A DNA stretch of 64,000 nt, taken from NCBI GenBank assembly GCA_964555055.1, contig CAZKQW010000001.1:398632-462631 (forward strand), read 5' to 3'. Source of the DNA: GCA-016699445 sp964555055. GTDB taxonomy: Bacteria > UBA10199 > JACPAL01 > GCA-016699445. The position numbers and the translations under genes were made by a program. Every line of letters starts with the position of its first letter. The first letter of the stretch is position 1. The notes below the pieces were generated by a model. It was not told the DNA's origin, did no database searches, and saw nothing but the letters and a program-made list of their open reading frames with translations. Positions 35,627 through 43,702 of the stretch are shown here, one piece after another.

Positions 35627-35923
35627 ATGAGAAATAAATTTATAAAAATATTTTTTTTCATTTTAATCATATTCCAAATTTATGGATGCACGGGAGGGCT
35701 GATGGTTCGAAACCCTTCTCTTTCTGAAACGATTGGCGGTGGAGATCTCGGCAGCGAATCCTATTTAGCGCGTGTGGGCTTGTCTAATTACCTCAGCGCC
35801 TCGACCTTGAGCTCGCCTTCCTATCTAGCCTCCGTGTCATCGGCTAATTCCGTTCTCACCATGCCTTTAGAATCCACGAATTTTCAAATCACCGACCCCT
35901 TATTGGACGCTTTTTTAAACTAA
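35627..35923 (+). CDS. Small lipoprotein paired with the second fibre-like protein
   Basis: 98 residues. Lys-rich start and hydrophobic stretch (NKFIKIFFFILIIFQIYG-C) form a lipoprotein signal with the lipobox IYGC. The mature part is Ser-rich with two similar units (ESYLARVGLSNYLSAST and PSYLASVSSANSVLT). One base separates its stop and the start of the 416-residue fibre-like gene. It thus repeats the arrangement at 31393-33634 with an unrelated small sequence. Role as anchor or partner is inferred. Confidence 0.75.
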   Translation: MRNKFIKIFFFILIIFQIYGCTGGLMVRNPSLSETIGGGDLGSESYLARVGLSNYLSASTLSSPSYLASVSSANSVLTMPLESTNFQITDPLLDAFLN

Positions 35924-35924
35924 C

Positions 35925-37175
35925 ATGAGATATCTTTTATTCATTTTGATCTTGTTAGTTTCGCCGTCCTTGCGGGCCGCCCGAACGGATTGTTCGACGC
36001 AGATGGCTTTAGCCGATACGGCAGGGGACGCCATCACGACGAGCGTCGATTACGAGATCCATTTTTATTCCGCCCTCACGGGAGGCACGGAAATCTCCAC
36101 GGCCGTTACGGGATCCGACACGCCTTCCCGCGGCATTTTGAACATCCAGTTCGACTGCGCCGCCGTCACCGCCAACAACGCCGTTTTCATGGAGTACCTC
36201 ATCAACGGAGAAACCCTCACACCGCGAGTGGAAATGGTCTCGACGCCTTTCGCCTCGGTCGCGAGTTCGGTAGCGGGAAATTCCATCACCTTGGGCACGG
36301 ACACCATCGGCAATTACGTGGAATCCCTCACCGCCGGCACGGGCATCAGCATCACCGGGGGATCTGGAGAAGGAGCGGCATTAACCATTTCCGCCACAGG
36401 CGCCGTCGCATTGAGCACGGGAGACGTCACGACGACAACCATCCTGGACGGCACTATCACGTCTGCGGATTTGGAAGATTCGAGCGTTACCTCCGCTAAA
36501 ATAGCCGCAGACACCATCACCGCAGCAGACATCGCCGCGGATGCCGTAGGCTCCTCCGAAATCGCCACCGGAGCCGTCACGACGAACGAGATTTTGGATG
36601 GGACGATCACTGGAGGTGATATCGAAAATAACGCAATCGATTTCACACAACTTGTAGATTCAATGACATTGGATGCATCCACAAGCATCACTATAAACGG
36701 ATCAAGTACATTCAGTCTTAAAAATCGGGGAACTGGCTATTCGTTTTATGTGGACGATCAAAATGGAGATTTAACCCCCTTTATCATCGACGCGGATGGA
36801 AATATAGGCGTGGGCAATACATCCCCCGCAGGAAGATTGGTCGTAAGCCCACCACCGACTCAAACTTTAGCAAATGGGGATACAATTACGGCGGATGCCT
36901 GTGGAACCATAAAAAAAATATCTATTACGGGAGCAACAATTACGGATACAACAAACACATTTACCACCCCATCTTCTGCGAACGATGGGTGTTGCATGGA
37001 TATTATTTTAGTTGATACGGCGCCTGGGCTAATTCTTACTTTGGATGCGAATCCAAACTTTAAGACTAATGGAGGTACCAATCAAATGATGGATGTAAAT
37101 GACGCGCTACGGGTTTGCTCCACTGGAGTTGCAGGTTTTTGGCATCAAGTTTCAGCTATAATGAGTAATGATTAA
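35925..37175 (+). CDS. Second secreted tail-fibre-like protein, shorter
   Basis: 416 residues with signal peptide (~1-18). An N-terminal beta domain (~19-110, ending VEMVSTPFASVASSVAG) and a stalk are shared with the 643-residue protein: NYVESLTAGTGISITGG, TILDGTITSADLEDSSVTSA, and SMTLDASTSITINGSS. The C-terminus differs: it has no Peptidase_G2-like segment but a compact domain with Cys residues (ADACGTIKKISITGATI, DGCCMDIILV, RVCSTGVAGFWHQVS). Base composition falls within the gene, from 32 of 60 G+C at 36421-36480 to 20 of 60 at 36901-36960. It ends four bases inside the convergent transglutaminase-like gene. Confidence 0.75.
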   Translation: MRYLLFILILLVSPSLRAARTDCSTQMALADTAGDAITTSVDYEIHFYSALTGGTEISTAVTGSDTPSRGILNIQFDCAAVTANNAVFMEYLINGETLTPRVEMVSTPFASVASSVAGNSITLGTDTIGNYVESLTAGTGISITGGSGEGAALTISATGAVALSTGDVTTTTILDGTITSADLEDSSVTSAKIAADTITAADIAADAVGSSEIATGAVTTNEILDGTITGGDIENNAIDFTQLVDSMTLDASTSITINGSSTFSLKNRGTGYSFYVDDQNGDLTPFIIDADGNIGVGNTSPAGRLVVSPPPTQTLANGDTITADACGTIKKISITGATITDTTNTFTTPSSANDGCCMDIILVDTAPGLILTLDANPNFKTNGGTNQMMDVNDALRVCSTGVAGFWHQVSAIMSND

Positions 37176-38923
37176 TCACCTAAGCCAACATTTATACCGA
37201 ACCCCTGACTCCATATATTTACGTAACGAACCGCCCCAAAACATTGATTAGAAAAATTAAAAATACAGAAATTCACCCTATTATAAAAATCGTCTGTCGT
37301 TGGCAAAAGAGCCATCGCATCCCGATCTGTTAAAGGAAAGGAGTTATTCAAGGCGGCATCAAACCGGTCCGGTGCTCGACAATAAGTTTCCAAAAAGTTA
37401 GGCCAAGCACAGAGATTATATCTTAAATTATGTCGATAAACATTTTCAAAATTGGATAGGGCAACATCGCCCAATATCTCGTAATTCCCCCTAAAAAACC
37501 CTGTATAGCGACCGTAACTTGGGTAGTAATCGGAATTACCTGCCGAGTTTATATTATATCTCCCATAACCGACGCCAGAAACAATATCAGGGAATCCTGA
37601 AGATACTGAAAAACCCTTAGCTTCTAAAACCTCAGGGCTCATCCATAATTGATTAAAAATACGTTCAGAAACTTCATCGGATGTCAAATCATCCCCTTCT
37701 GGTGATAGCGGTAAAAAGCTTGGGCGCGTGTCATTCGTAAGATAATCAGCAGAAAATAAAATCTTAGGGTGAGAGGCAGGTTGAAAAATGAGACCTGCGT
37801 GAACAATTTCCAGAAAATGCCTTCGATGCATAGTCATCGATTGAAGAGGATCAATGGGGGAATAATTACTTATAAATAGTGGAATGTTCACAGATCTCGC
37901 TAAATCATGCAAAATATTAGCGTTAGTCCAACATCCATAATATCCAGGGACGCTCCTGTTCATCTCTGGATTATCTACACCACGTAGACGCTTTTCCAAG
38001 CCTCCTAGCCTTGAGTCCATAGGAGTCTCTCTCGCCTCTATATTCAAATGATGGGCGATATTATTAGTCGCCCAAATGGTGAGATTAATAAGCGTTTTCT
38101 CGGGGGTTGAGCCTAGAAGATCTATCTCCGCAGTAGAAGTCACCCCTCGCATAAAACGATACCCGATTCTCGGGTCACAAATGGAGGAATAGTCGACACT
38201 CCTTTCAGGGAGCTTTTGGAAATCTCGGTTAAGAGCAATGTTTGAAGGGAGCGCAAAAGCAAAATCAGTGGGAGGAGTCACCAAATGAGCATGATATCTA
38301 TGAGAAGCCAAAAGCTCTTCCTGCTCTGCTTCCGGGAAAGACAGAAAGCTCCATGGAACAGCATGCGTCACTTCAAGAAGAAAAACATGAGCCAGATGAG
38401 CGGCATAAATATCAAAAGCTTGATTATGAGTGAGAAATTTGGCTGCATAGCTTCTGGGTTGAGAATCGGAAGGACAATCAAGACGCAAATTGGGTTCTCG
38501 GTTCAATAAGAGATTAAAGATCTGATTAAGCCTATCTTTCTTTTCACGTGGCCAATCAGAATATGAAATTCTTTCGCCATCCGCATTTTCCCAAATAATC
38601 CGTCTGGCCAAAATGGAACAGGCAGACAGCCTTTGTTCCAAACTTCCATCGGCGTAAAGGGTATCCCGACAAGAAAATCCAGGAAATGAAGGCAGAAAGC
38701 CGACCATGATATTTTTTAAAAATCTAGGGTCATGAAAGATCATGGAAACTTGATCCACATAGCGATTAGAAACATCTTTAAGCATATCATCAGGAGGGTT
38801 TTGAGGAAGGGATAATTTTGTTTCGCTTTCAATAGGAGACGCCGGTTCAGACTTTGCCCAACTAATTGGGTTTAAAGATAATGATGCAAGAAAAAGGAGG
38901 GATAAAAAGCAAATTTTTCTCAT
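37172..38923 (-). CDS. Secreted transglutaminase-like protein (paralogue 1)
   Basis: 583 residues with signal peptide (~1-23, ending ISWA). The distinctive core is GCWTNANILHDLARSVNIP with Cys331, then HAGLIF with His375 and FSADYL with Asp393. This order and the setting of Cys in G-C-x-x-A/S-x2-hydrophobic-x3-ARS-x-N/G-IP match the transglutaminase/arylamine-type Cys-His-Asp core, so a cysteine acyltransferase or protease is likely; no biochemical claim can be made. The first ~300 residues are shared with the next gene (DGERISYSDWPREKKDRLNQ) and have no known domain. It faces the fibre gene at 35925 with a four-base overlap of their ends. Confidence 0.7.
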   Translation of the reverse strand: MRKICFLSLLFLASLSLNPISWAKSEPASPIESETKLSLPQNPPDDMLKDVSNRYVDQVSMIFHDPRFLKNIMVGFLPSFPGFSCRDTLYADGSLEQRLSACSILARRIIWENADGERISYSDWPREKKDRLNQIFNLLLNREPNLRLDCPSDSQPRSYAAKFLTHNQAFDIYAAHLAHVFLLEVTHAVPWSFLSFPEAEQEELLASHRYHAHLVTPPTDFAFALPSNIALNRDFQKLPERSVDYSSICDPRIGYRFMRGVTSTAEIDLLGSTPEKTLINLTIWATNNIAHHLNIEARETPMDSRLGGLEKRLRGVDNPEMNRSVPGYYGCWTNANILHDLARSVNIPLFISNYSPIDPLQSMTMHRRHFLEIVHAGLIFQPASHPKILFSADYLTNDTRPSFLPLSPEGDDLTSDEVSERIFNQLWMSPEVLEAKGFSVSSGFPDIVSGVGYGRYNINSAGNSDYYPSYGRYTGFFRGNYEILGDVALSNFENVYRHNLRYNLCAWPNFLETYCRAPDRFDAALNNSFPLTDRDAMALLPTTDDFYNRVNFCIFNFSNQCFGAVRYVNIWSQGFGINVGLGD

Positions 38924-39018
38924 AAAAATCCTATTTTATTAAAATTCATTTATTAGCTGTCGCTAGATTTAAGGGGTTTAATAAACATTAATAAGTTATG
39001 GAATCAGATAAATATAGC

Positions 39019-40728
39019 CTACGGGGTATCTTCCCATTGGTCGTAGCCCCATAAAGCCAAGAAACTCTTCATTGCATAACGGATATTATTTTCCCCATAA
39101 GCCGCGGCACACTGCTCCGCTCGATCTCTATAATCTTCTGCGGCTAAAGGTCTTGCTAAAAGGTCTGGGTCACGTTCGATGAGTGCTAAACTTCTATTAA
39201 TTACACCCTCTAATACCGTGGGTTGATGCAGCATATATTGATATAATAAAGAAGACTCCTGCGGAAAGTAAGCGCACAGCTTATATTGTTTTTCTAGCTC
39301 AAGAATTTTTTGCCCTTCGCCTCCAATACTGCGCCAACTACCACCGAAGGCAATAAAAGAATCACTATCATTGTAGTATAGAAGTCTCATGAGGTCAGGT
39401 GATGAAAGAGCTACAGCCACAGCCTGCTCTCGGGTTCTATTAACAAAATAGTCAGGAAGATTATAACCGTATTGGGGTAATCGGGATGGAACCATCCAGT
39501 GAGTGTCATAATAAAGTTGCTTTATCTCTGTTAAAGATAGGGGACTACCGGTCTCATCAATCGGAAAAAAGGGGTAATATCCTACATAAATATCATCTGT
39601 ATGGGAAAGAAGACGAATGGGCTTTCTTTGCCATCTAAAAACCAATCCTTGGTGGAATCCAGCCCTAGAGATGGTATTCAAAGGGTTTGGTATCGGTTCT
39701 ACCGAGTTTGTACGTATATAATAAGCAATATTCTTAATAGGAATGTTCACACTGCGAGCCAGATCATGAAAGAGGTTCGATGCTGTATGACAGCCTCTAG
39801 GAGAGTAGATGCCAAAACTGAGGCGAGTGCTGCCATCAACCGTCTCCGTCCTTTCTTCGCGAACCAATCGGTCTTTCAAAAAATTATGCGACTCATAATA
39901 TTCGATCGTATTCTCCGGAGAGGAAAGGAGATTATTTCCATGCCTCACATTTTTTGCAAACCAGTAAGTTAAGTTTTGAACGGTCTCTTCTTCCGTACTC
40001 CCTAGCATATTCTGATGAGACACCGAATTCATCCCCAGAATAAAATTATAACCAACTCGCGGATCACCCAAAAGCCCAATTCCCGCAGCATCAAGATTAT
40101 TGACATGATCGGGTAATTGAAAATCTCGATTGGGTACAATGTGGGACGGATAATCTGAGCTGGATCCCATAGCTCCTGGAGTGGGCACGATCCTCTGGTG
40201 ATAACGATCTGAAGAAATAAGCTCGGCCAGTTCGTCCTGGGGCAAATCGAGAATAGACCACCGCACAACTCCCATCACCTCCAAATAGAGGACATGGGCC
40301 ACATGCGCTAAATAAACATCTTGAGCTTCTTCTGCCGTCAGAAACATTCTATTGTGGCGTGTGCTTTTGTTTCGGCGAATATTGGGTAGTCTGATGCCTA
40401 AATCCCGATCTCCTCGCATCATCCTTTGAAAGAACTCGTTTAAACGATTTTTTTGTGCCGATGTCCAACCATCATAGGGAATACGAATACCTGTAGCTGT
40501 TTCCCAAACCATCTGTGCTCGAAGTGCAGGATGCTGACACAAGCGTTCATCCAATGTGATAGGGGCAGTGACTGAATCCTGTAAACTCCCGCAATAAGGC
40601 ACAACCGGGGAAACCCATCCTCCTAAAGGTCCTGCATAAACTAAAGATGTCATCATAAAATACAAAAAAGACGCATAAAAAATTATTCTAACCGGGTGAT
40701 ACCCTATAAACCGAAAAGTTTGATTCAT
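39019..40728 (-). CDS. Secreted transglutaminase-like protein (paralogue 2)
   Basis: 569 residues with an N-terminal signal or anchor (~12-32, ending SLVYA). It aligns along its length with the 583-residue neighbour: IRIPYDGWTSAQKNRLNEFF, AEEAQDVYLAHVAHVLYLEV, and the core RGCHTASNLFHDLARSVNIP with Cys313, GFHQGLVF with His359, and SHTDDIY with Asp378 or Asp379. A shared triad pattern supports an enzyme rather than a structural protein. The two genes are 95 bases apart in the same direction. Codon use is AT-richer than in the housekeeping genes. Confidence 0.7.
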   Translation of the reverse strand: MNQTFRFIGYHPVRIIFYASFLYFMMTSLVYAGPLGGWVSPVVPYCGSLQDSVTAPITLDERLCQHPALRAQMVWETATGIRIPYDGWTSAQKNRLNEFFQRMMRGDRDLGIRLPNIRRNKSTRHNRMFLTAEEAQDVYLAHVAHVLYLEVMGVVRWSILDLPQDELAELISSDRYHQRIVPTPGAMGSSSDYPSHIVPNRDFQLPDHVNNLDAAGIGLLGDPRVGYNFILGMNSVSHQNMLGSTEEETVQNLTYWFAKNVRHGNNLLSSPENTIEYYESHNFLKDRLVREERTETVDGSTRLSFGIYSPRGCHTASNLFHDLARSVNIPIKNIAYYIRTNSVEPIPNPLNTISRAGFHQGLVFRWQRKPIRLLSHTDDIYVGYYPFFPIDETGSPLSLTEIKQLYYDTHWMVPSRLPQYGYNLPDYFVNRTREQAVAVALSSPDLMRLLYYNDSDSFIAFGGSWRSIGGEGQKILELEKQYKLCAYFPQESSLLYQYMLHQPTVLEGVINRSLALIERDPDLLARPLAAEDYRDRAEQCAAAYGENNIRYAMKSFLALWGYDQWEDTP

Positions 40729-40936
40729 GAAAAGCTCCTTGCTATTGAAAGTTATACCTTATCGGCTCCCATGCTAATTAAGTGTCGAAAAAAGCAACAC
40801 CTTTAGCCTCTTATGAATATTTTTGAGTATTTAACAATAAACGCAGCACAGCATGGATAAATTATTAACCATAAAATCTGATTTCAAATCTTCCATATAT
40901 CTAGACCTGATGCAGCAGGATCGTTACTAAACTGCA

Positions 40937-42337
40937 GTGTTTTTAAAAAAAGTTTTCATTTTTTTAATCTTTTCTACGCTTTTTTCACACCCAGCTTTTG
41001 CTTATAACTTTTTGTATATCCACCCCACTACCGGCCAACCCATTGGATGGGCCCCGGGAACCACCATTCGCTATTACGTCGACCCAGGATCTCTAGGCCG
41101 CCTCACCAATGAACAAGCCCGTACCCTACTCCGCGCCGCCATGGACATCTGGGAAAATGCTTCACCTTATGCTGATGTGCCTCATTTTGAGTATGGTGGC
41201 CTGTTGCGTGAGGATATTAATGGGACGAATTATCAGGATTACGTTAGCCATCGAAAATGTTACACGGCAGATAGGTCTTCTTGCCCTTCTCAAATTAGAG
41301 AAGATTTAAAAACGGTGATCATCTTTGATGAAGACAACTCGATTCTTAATAATGAGATTTGCCCAATTGGGACTGGATGTTCTGCTTACGCAGAAGCTTC
41401 TGTATTTACAGGAAATGCCGCATCTCCAACCGAGATTAGGTCGAGTTTCTTAGTTTTAGGACGGTCTCAAGGTTTAACGGGCACAAAAATCAGCTCAGTC
41501 ATGGGAACGATAGTGCATGAGTTAGGACATGCCTTAGGATTGGCCCATACTTCTATTAATGAAGAAGCCTACATAAATAACTTAAACGGCTATCAACGTT
41601 ATTTCCCCACCATGTTTTTTTCTTTTGCTCCTTATAATGAACTTTCTACCGAGCACGCGTTAGCGACTTTAAGTCCAGACGATATTGCAGGTATCACGAC
41701 CCTTTACCCGAAAGCAGCAGCCTCGGAAAATCTAGGGATTATAAGTGGAGTAATTTTAAAGTCAGATATGACCCCTATGAGACATGTCAATGTGGTCGCT
41801 AGAAATATTGAAGACCCTTTGTGTGAAGTGTATTCGTTTTTAAGTGGCCTTTCGTGTGGTTTCGCTACCTGTAATGATCATATATTTACTTCTACTGGGG
41901 CTGGAGGATTTAATATATCGAGTCTTCCGCCCGGCATTTATAACCTTGAAGTTGAGGAAGTGGCTGACGACAATTTAGGGTTAAATTTAGCTCCTGGGTT
42001 GCTTCCTAATGAAGATATTTATGGGGATGCTGAACTCTGGAATGTGGATGATACAGCAGATGAATCCAATGTTTTATCCTCCACAATTTCAATAACAGCC
42101 GGCGAAACCAAAGAAAATATTAATATTGTTCTCAATCGGAATATCATAACCGATACGAGAGTGAAATATCTTCCACTTAATAGGTTAAGCTCTGGGCCTA
42201 ATACTCGCTGTCCAGAGTCTCTCCCAATGAATTACGCGTCTTTAATCAATATTTCAGAGCTAAATACTAGTGGATCCGGTGGTTCCAATAGTGACGATAC
42301 CACAATTACTTCGGGATGTTCTCTGATTCCAGACTAA
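40937..42337 (+). CDS. Secreted metzincin (matrixin-like) metalloprotease
   Basis: 466 residues from a GTG at 40937. The signal peptide (~1-22, ending HPAFA) runs directly into the catalytic domain, without a cysteine-switch propeptide. The zinc site is complete: H194-E195-x2-H198-x2-G201-x2-H204 in VHELGHALGLAH. A Met-turn (PTMFF) and the closing helix LSPDDIAGITTLYP follow. The remaining ~200 residues include a carboxypeptidase-regulatory-like beta domain (ISGVILKSDMTPMRHVNVVA, ISSLPPGIYNLEVEEV). It probably cleaves proteins outside the cell. The ends of this gene and the convergent fibre-like gene overlap by four bases. Confidence 0.88.
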   Translation: MFLKKVFIFLIFSTLFSHPAFAYNFLYIHPTTGQPIGWAPGTTIRYYVDPGSLGRLTNEQARTLLRAAMDIWENASPYADVPHFEYGGLLREDINGTNYQDYVSHRKCYTADRSSCPSQIREDLKTVIIFDEDNSILNNEICPIGTGCSAYAEASVFTGNAASPTEIRSSFLVLGRSQGLTGTKISSVMGTIVHELGHALGLAHTSINEEAYINNLNGYQRYFPTMFFSFAPYNELSTEHALATLSPDDIAGITTLYPKAAASENLGIISGVILKSDMTPMRHVNVVARNIEDPLCEVYSFLSGLSCGFATCNDHIFTSTGAGGFNISSLPPGIYNLEVEEVADDNLGLNLAPGLLPNEDIYGDAELWNVDDTADESNVLSSTISITAGETKENINIVLNRNIITDTRVKYLPLNRLSSGPNTRCPESLPMNYASLINISELNTSGSGGSNSDDTTITSGCSLIPD

Positions 42338-43680
42338 GGTTTAAAAACGGCTACATCAATACGAGGAGAGGGAGCGCAAATGACAAAGCGATCATTTGAT
42401 TTTGATATCACAGACGCATGGATTCCTGGAGTGCCTATAGAAACTGGATTTACAATATAATGAGTATCTTCAGGAGCTATCTGAAAGAAATAAGTTAATA
42501 TCATTCCCCCTTCAGGAGTAGCAGGCGTAAGGGCGCATGTATGGTACTCGTCTCTCGTAACATGGGATATATTCATTCTGGAATTTGGCGTATAGGTAAC
42601 AGCCAATCTATCCATTGTATCTAATGTGGCGAGAGCTAAGGGCCTCATAGATTGAGGAACTTGAATCTCACTTACCATGCCTTGCAATTGACTAAGATTG
42701 GTAACTCGCCCACCTAAAGCAATCACTCGTTCTTGTAAGTGACTCACATCTACGCCATCTACTAAGCAAGTTGGGGTACCATCTACTGGCGAACAAGCAG
42801 CATCATCAAAGTTCAAATTTCCGCTCATTACATCTCCATTTTTATTCACTCGAGAGTTGATGTCTGTAGTAAGCACACTATCCGCACCAGCTCTTGTTGC
42901 AGCTTCGTTGCTTAGATTTGTTGTTAACGTCCTCAGACTTTCCGTAAAAGTGTCTCTTGTCGTTTGTCTCTGAGAGATCTCGTTGCTTAATAAGCTGGCA
43001 AATTCGGTGAGGGCGTTTTGGACATTATTTACGGCGGCTGGGAGTCTCGGTAAAGGGCCTTGGACTATGATCGATGACGCTTGATGTGCCGTAGGGCTGG
43101 TTTCGTGATTCGTTATTTCGCTATGCCGTGCGATACTTGGAGGGATCTGAGTCACTCCAATCATCCCACTCACATCATTAAATGAGATCGTACCGGCTTC
43201 GAGGTCCTCGAGTTTGATTGACCCATTCCGAATTTGATCACTTCCGATCGAGTTATTCACCACCCCTAACGACTTCTCAGACCAAAAGGCATAAGGTATC
43301 AAACTAAGTTCGATCGGATCAACGGGCTCTCCGCTGCCGATGCGGTACTGTAACAGCTTCTCGCCGGTCGTGGGATCCAGGGCGTTCAAAGGAATACCGC
43401 CTGTTGGAGTCGACGTTCCCGGGATATTTCCCTCTCCGATCATCGCGTTCACCGCGCCTCTCGTGACCGGAACCTCAGCTTGGCTTTCGAAATATAGCTG
43501 CGTGCCATCCGCATCCAAGATGCGGAACTCAAGGGACGTCGTATCCGTGGCGATCAGATTTCCCGCGTCGTCCCTTAAGACGGATTGGAAATTGATCACT
43601 CTTGGAATATTCAATTCTGCAAAGGCCGATATTGAAATGAGTGAGAGAGTGATAGTGAAGGTGAATTTCGCTAGTTTCAT
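42334..43680 (-). CDS. Third secreted tail-fibre-like protein with coiled coil
   Basis: 448 residues with signal peptide (~1-21). The N-terminal beta domain (~22-135) begins NIPRVINFQSVLRDDAGNLI and ends SLIPYAFWSEKSLGVV, the same layout as the other fibre-like proteins. A short stalk (NNSIGSDQIRNGSIKLEDLE) leads to a helical coiled coil (~228-275, EISQRQTTRDTFTESLRTLT) and the phage-fibre motif VNKNGDVMSGNLNF. A C-terminal beta domain follows. The first third is GC-rich (34 of 60 at 43441-43500) and the rest is AT-rich (24 of 60 at 42901-42960). It is the last gene of the lipoprotein operon 48779-42334. Confidence 0.75.
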   Translation of the reverse strand: MKLAKFTFTITLSLISISAFAELNIPRVINFQSVLRDDAGNLIATDTTSLEFRILDADGTQLYFESQAEVPVTRGAVNAMIGEGNIPGTSTPTGGIPLNALDPTTGEKLLQYRIGSGEPVDPIELSLIPYAFWSEKSLGVVNNSIGSDQIRNGSIKLEDLEAGTISFNDVSGMIGVTQIPPSIARHSEITNHETSPTAHQASSIIVQGPLPRLPAAVNNVQNALTEFASLLSNEISQRQTTRDTFTESLRTLTTNLSNEAATRAGADSVLTTDINSRVNKNGDVMSGNLNFDDAACSPVDGTPTCLVDGVDVSHLQERVIALGGRVTNLSQLQGMVSEIQVPQSMRPLALATLDTMDRLAVTYTPNSRMNISHVTRDEYHTCALTPATPEGGMILTYFFQIAPEDTHYIVNPVSIGTPGIHASVISKSNDRFVICAPSPRIDVAVFKP

Positions 43681-43702
43681 AATGGCTCCTTAAATTTTAA
43701 GT

